Shown: positions 14,889 through 17,386 of the stretch, one piece after another
Numbering within the stretch: position 1 is the first letter of the stretch
Layout: every line of letters begins with the position of its first letter
Assembly: GCA_013696265.1 (NCBI GenBank)
Contig: JACCYX010000075.1
Location: 1 to 17,386 of the forward strand
DNA from: Chloroflexia bacterium
Lineage (GTDB): Bacteria; Chloroflexota; Chloroflexia; Thermomicrobiales; UBA6265
Direction of reading: 5' to 3'
DNA: 17,386 nucleotides
Position numbers and translations under genes: made by a program
Notes under the pieces: generated by a model
Database searches by the model: none
What the model saw: the letters and a program-made list of their open reading frames with translations, nothing else
Told to the model about the DNA's origin: nothing

Positions 14889-15668
14889 ATGAAGCTGGGG
14901 TTGGGATTCGATGAGCAGGCCGAACTCTATCATCAGGTCCGGCCCCGCTATCCGGAATCGATGGTCGACGATCTCGTTGCGCTGAGCGGCATTCCCGAAC
15001 AGGCTCGCCTCCTTGAAATCGGAGCCGGGACGGGGATCGCAACTGGGGCCATGGCGAAGCGCGGGTATGACATCGTGGCCCTGGAGCCGGGCGAGCGACT
15101 TGCGGCTGTCGCCAGCCAGAACCTGGAGCCATTCAGGAATGTCTCCATCACGACTGAGCGTTTCGAGGATTGGCCCCTGTCGGATGAGCGGTTCGACCTG
15201 GTCTATTCCGCGACCGCGTTCCATTGGATCGAACCGGACGTTCGCTACGCCAAATCGGCACGGGCGCTCAAGTCGGATGGATGCCTGGCGATCCTTGAGT
15301 ATCAGCACGTGGCTGGCGGCGATGACGAGTTCTTCGAGGCGGCGCAGCCGTGCTACGAACGCCATGTTCCAGGAACCCGGCCGTGGACATCAATGCCGGC
15401 GTGGAACGAGCCGCCTGATCTTGCCGAAATGGAGCGGAGCGGCCTTTTCGAACTGGTCGGACTACGGCAGGAGCGGAATGTCGTCACATACGACACCGAT
15501 CAGTACCTCAGCCTGATCTCGACGTACTCTGGCACGATCGCTCTCGATGTGGACGCTCGCGCACGGCTGTTGGAGTGCCTGGCGACATTGATGGATCGGG
15601 ATTTCGGCGGATCGGTGCGAAAGGCTTATCGTTTCGAATTGATCGTCGCTCGCCGAATCGTCGGGTAG
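14889..15668 (+). CDS. Class I SAM-dependent methyltransferase
   Basis: The 259-residue protein has a Rossmann-fold methyltransferase domain (Methyltransf_11/25 type) and is expected to be cytosolic. Motif I is LLEIGAGTGIATGAMA (41-56), the SAM-ribose acidic residue is Glu66 in VALEPG, and FDLVYSATAFHWIEPD (102-117) is motif IV with the FHW seen in small-molecule methyltransferases of the trans-aconitate type. The N-terminal F.....YHQVRPRYPESM is also typical. The C-terminal part, with a conserved-looking SLISTYSGT, is probably the substrate cap. The target molecule is unknown. The ATG start is preceded by GGGGAGG (14873-14879) nine bases upstream. It lies 60 bases after the oxidoreductase and may share its transcript. 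A hairpin with TTTT follows. Confidence 0.9.
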   Translation: MKLGLGFDEQAELYHQVRPRYPESMVDDLVALSGIPEQARLLEIGAGTGIATGAMAKRGYDIVALEPGERLAAVASQNLEPFRNVSITTERFEDWPLSDERFDLVYSATAFHWIEPDVRYAKSARALKSDGCLAILEYQHVAGGDDEFFEAAQPCYERHVPGTRPWTSMPAWNEPPDLAEMERSGLFELVGLRQERNVVTYDTDQYLSLISTYSGTIALDVDARARLLECLATLMDRDFGGSVRKAYRFELIVARRIVG

Positions 15669-15703
15669 ACGGCCACGAGGGAGGGCACAAGACCCCCGGA
15701 CGA

Positions 15704-15725
15704 GAGCCGCCGCCCCGGCTCTTTT
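15704..15725 (+). terminator. Intrinsic terminator after the methyltransferase
   Basis: GAGCCG (15704-15709) and CGGCTC (15716-15721) form a 6-bp stem with a six-base C-rich loop, directly followed by TTTT. It lies between the convergent methyltransferase and alpha-mannosidase genes. The minus strand lacks a T-run after the stem, so it mainly serves the methyltransferase. Confidence 0.65.
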
Positions 15726-17386
15726 CAAAACTCCAGCAGGAGCGAGACCAGTTCGAATGGGCGAAGGCTGATCGAGACGGCATTGCCCTCGATCGTCACG
15801 TCGCCGTCGATGTCCTCTTCGAGCAGGTTGACGCGGCTCGCGTTCTTCACGGGACGGTCGAACGTGAGGGTGCTCGTGCCCCGGCTGCCGTGCGGCTCGT
15901 AGACGCGCAGAACCACTCCTTCCCGGTCGTGAGCCCGCTTCAGGGCGCCGAACCCGAGCGGAAGGCCAGAGAGCCTCACGAAGCCATTGCCTGACCCTAC
16001 AGTCGAACCTGAGGTGACGACCAGCGGCGCGTTCAACGCCTGTGCCGCCTGGACCACGCCTCCCTCGACCCAGTTCCCCGCGTGCGGGTACAGGGCCAGG
16101 CTGAAGTGGTGCTCGCCTTCGTCGGCGAACGGGTCGGGATGCAGCGGCCCTCGCACCAGGCTGACGCCGATCGTGCTTCCCAGCACGCTGTAGCCGTACT
16201 TGCCGTCGTTGAGCAGCGCCACGCCGTAGTCCGGCTCCGAGAGATCGACGAAGCGGTGGGCGCTGACCTCGAACCGCGCCCGCTCCCACGGCGTGTTGCG
16301 ACGGGTGGGTCGCCGCTGGACGCCGAAGATCGTTTCGAACGTCGCTTCGTGCGCGTGGACCTCGGTTGGGAACACGGCCCGGATGAGCACATTGCGTTCG
16401 TGCCAGTCGATGTCGGTCGCGATGTCGAGTTGTTTCGAGCCGCTCAGCAGGCGATAGGTCTGGACGAACCGCGAGCCGCGCCAGGAGCGGGTGACGCGGA
16501 TGGCGGCCCGGATCGGCCCTTCCTCGATCACGTCGAGGGCATCGACGTCCTTAATTTCGAATCCGGCGTCCTCGTACGTCTCGTCGATGTCCCAGGCATC
16601 CCAGGCGCGGGGCCGGTCGACGTAGGCCCAAAGCTGGTTGCCGCGATCGCTGAGCAGGGAGCGCCCGGCCGCCTTGTCGTAGCCCTCGGCGATCGCGCCG
16701 TCGCGTCCGATCGTGTATCGGACCATGTCGTTTTCCAGCGTGATCGTGCCGTCGGCATGATCGCGGACCCGAACGCGATCGGAAGGCTCCGAGGGTTCTG
16801 GGAGCGTCACGATCCCGAAGCCCCCGATGGAGAACGAGGGATCGTGGAGGAGTGTGCCGCCTTCGACGGGCTGGCCAACGCCGTCCGGGATTGCCGCACC
16901 AGACGGGACAACGGCGGTCAGGGTGCGCGCGTGCAGCGATGGATTGGCGATCGCGATGGCCGATCCCGCGCCGGCGATTGCGCCGATTGCGGCATTTGCG
17001 GATGCCCGTAGCGGTGGCGACGACCTGTTTCAGCTCCGGGTGCGTATCCTCGTAGACCTCATGGATCGACGAGCCGGGCAGGATGTCGTGAAACTGGTTG
17101 AGCAAGAGCGATTGCCAGGCGGCGTCGAGCGACTCGTGCGGGTAGGCGGCTCCCTCCAGTGAGGCAATTGTGGAAAACGCCTCCGCTTCGGCCAGGCGGT
17201 GTTCCGATTCGCGGTTGAGTTTCTTGACGAGGCCCTGGGTGGTCAGCGTGCCGCGATGCAGCTCCAGGTAGAGTTCGCCGGAGAAGGTCGGTACGCCCTC
17301 GGTCGGCAGGTTCGCGAAGAAGTCCTCGACCTTGCCCATCTGGAGGCGCGGCAACACCGGGTAGTCCTTGATCCGCGTGTAGTTCT
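15725..17386 (-). pseudogene. GH38 alpha-mannosidase, 5' part beyond the window, frame broken by an apparent +1 shift
   Basis: The window holds about 554 codons of a family-38 glycoside hydrolase, which removes alpha-mannose residues; the N-terminal catalytic barrel with the nucleophile lies past the right edge. The first half (17384 down to about 17005) reads LYLELHRGTLTTQG, then the helical domain with LLLNQFHDILPGSSI, whose His is a zinc ligand in the family. After VVATAT the frame turns into an arginine-rich shadow. The true continuation (ANAAIGAIAGAG, AIANPSLHARTLTAVV) is one base over and runs to the TGA at 15725-15727 as the beta-rich mannosidase C-terminal domain (LLSDRGNQLWAYVDRPRAWD, RFEVSAHRFVDLSE, ALYPHAG, RPFELVSLLLEF). 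An extra base in a GGG run would explain this. The downstream part has no start before a GTG at 16810, so it is unlikely to be an independent gene. A sequencing error is an equal possibility. Confidence 0.85.
17003..17010 (-). other. Frameshift position in the alpha-mannosidase gene
   Basis: On the minus strand the sequence around CTACGGGCATCC reads TAT-GIRK in the upstream frame and LRASANAA in the downstream one. Removing one G from the run (top-strand CCC at 17005-17007) joins VVATAT to ASANAAIGAIAGAG, which keeps the protein continuous. The downstream frame closes with a TGA at about 17030, so the switch must lie between there and about 16990, where the upstream frame becomes arginine-rich. 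Confidence 0.7.

Noticed and set aside
15462..16289. A 275-codon minus-strand frame overlapping the end of the mannosidase and the methyltransferase.
   Set aside because: It is arginine-rich shadow coding in the wrong frame of the alpha-mannosidase and antisense to the methyltransferase.
1..17386. Looked for CRISPR arrays, tRNAs, transposases, phage genes, toxin-antitoxin pairs and defence clusters.
   Set aside because: None seen; all substantial genes are assigned to metabolism, transport, envelope or repair, and the repeats present are single palindromic elements, not spaced arrays.

Overview
The window is GC-rich and densely coded, with no tRNA, rRNA, CRISPR array or transposase that I could see. 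It looks like a Chloroflexota chromosome, most likely class Thermomicrobia. That is an inference from gene style: sugar-binding proteins with long pre-Tat leaders ending in LSRRDVMKRGG, a Tat-like L,D-transpeptidase carrying TGH/SEP wall repeats, an F420-type luciferase-fold oxidoreductase, and dispersed REP-like palindromes. No marker gene settles the taxonomy.

Left part (1-5134). The C-terminal tail of a membrane protein ends at a strong hairpin terminator. It converges on a minus-strand F420-dependent LLM-class oxidoreductase. Divergent from that oxidoreductase is an exported L,D-transpeptidase (two TGH-type repeats, two SH3 domains, YkuD catalytic domain). A 130-bp inverted-repeat element follows, then a membrane-anchored protein of unknown function with a possible barrel-fold ectodomain, and a pyridoxamine-phosphate-oxidase-fold (NimA-like) protein.

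Centre (5239-10682). This is a carbohydrate ABC importer locus: two tandem, roughly 85-90% identical, Tat-exported substrate-binding proteins, then two MalF/MalG-type permeases, closed by a clear intrinsic terminator. Each binding-protein gene has its own copy of a nearly invariant 56-nt block (54/56 identical). The block sits inside a likely TTGAC-17-TATCAC promoter and carries a palindrome at the predicted transcription start. Stem-loops follow each binding-protein gene and could set the ratio of binding protein to permease. No ATPase gene is present, so a shared ATPase elsewhere is likely.

Right part (10681-17386). On the minus strand lie recJ (single-strand exonuclease) and downstream of it a DUF3995-like membrane protein. 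Divergent from recJ, after a 323-bp gap holding a second palindromic repeat, are a PYROXD2-like FAD oxidoreductase and a SAM-dependent methyltransferase. The right edge holds the C-terminal two thirds or so of a minus-strand GH38 alpha-mannosidase whose reading frame is broken by an apparent +1 shift near 17005. The mannosidase and the sugar importer could both serve glycan use, but they are not adjacent and that link is only a suggestion.

I found no clearly new multi-gene system. The observations most worth following are the duplicated binding-protein/promoter-operator units, the frameshifted mannosidase and the two palindromic repeat elements.
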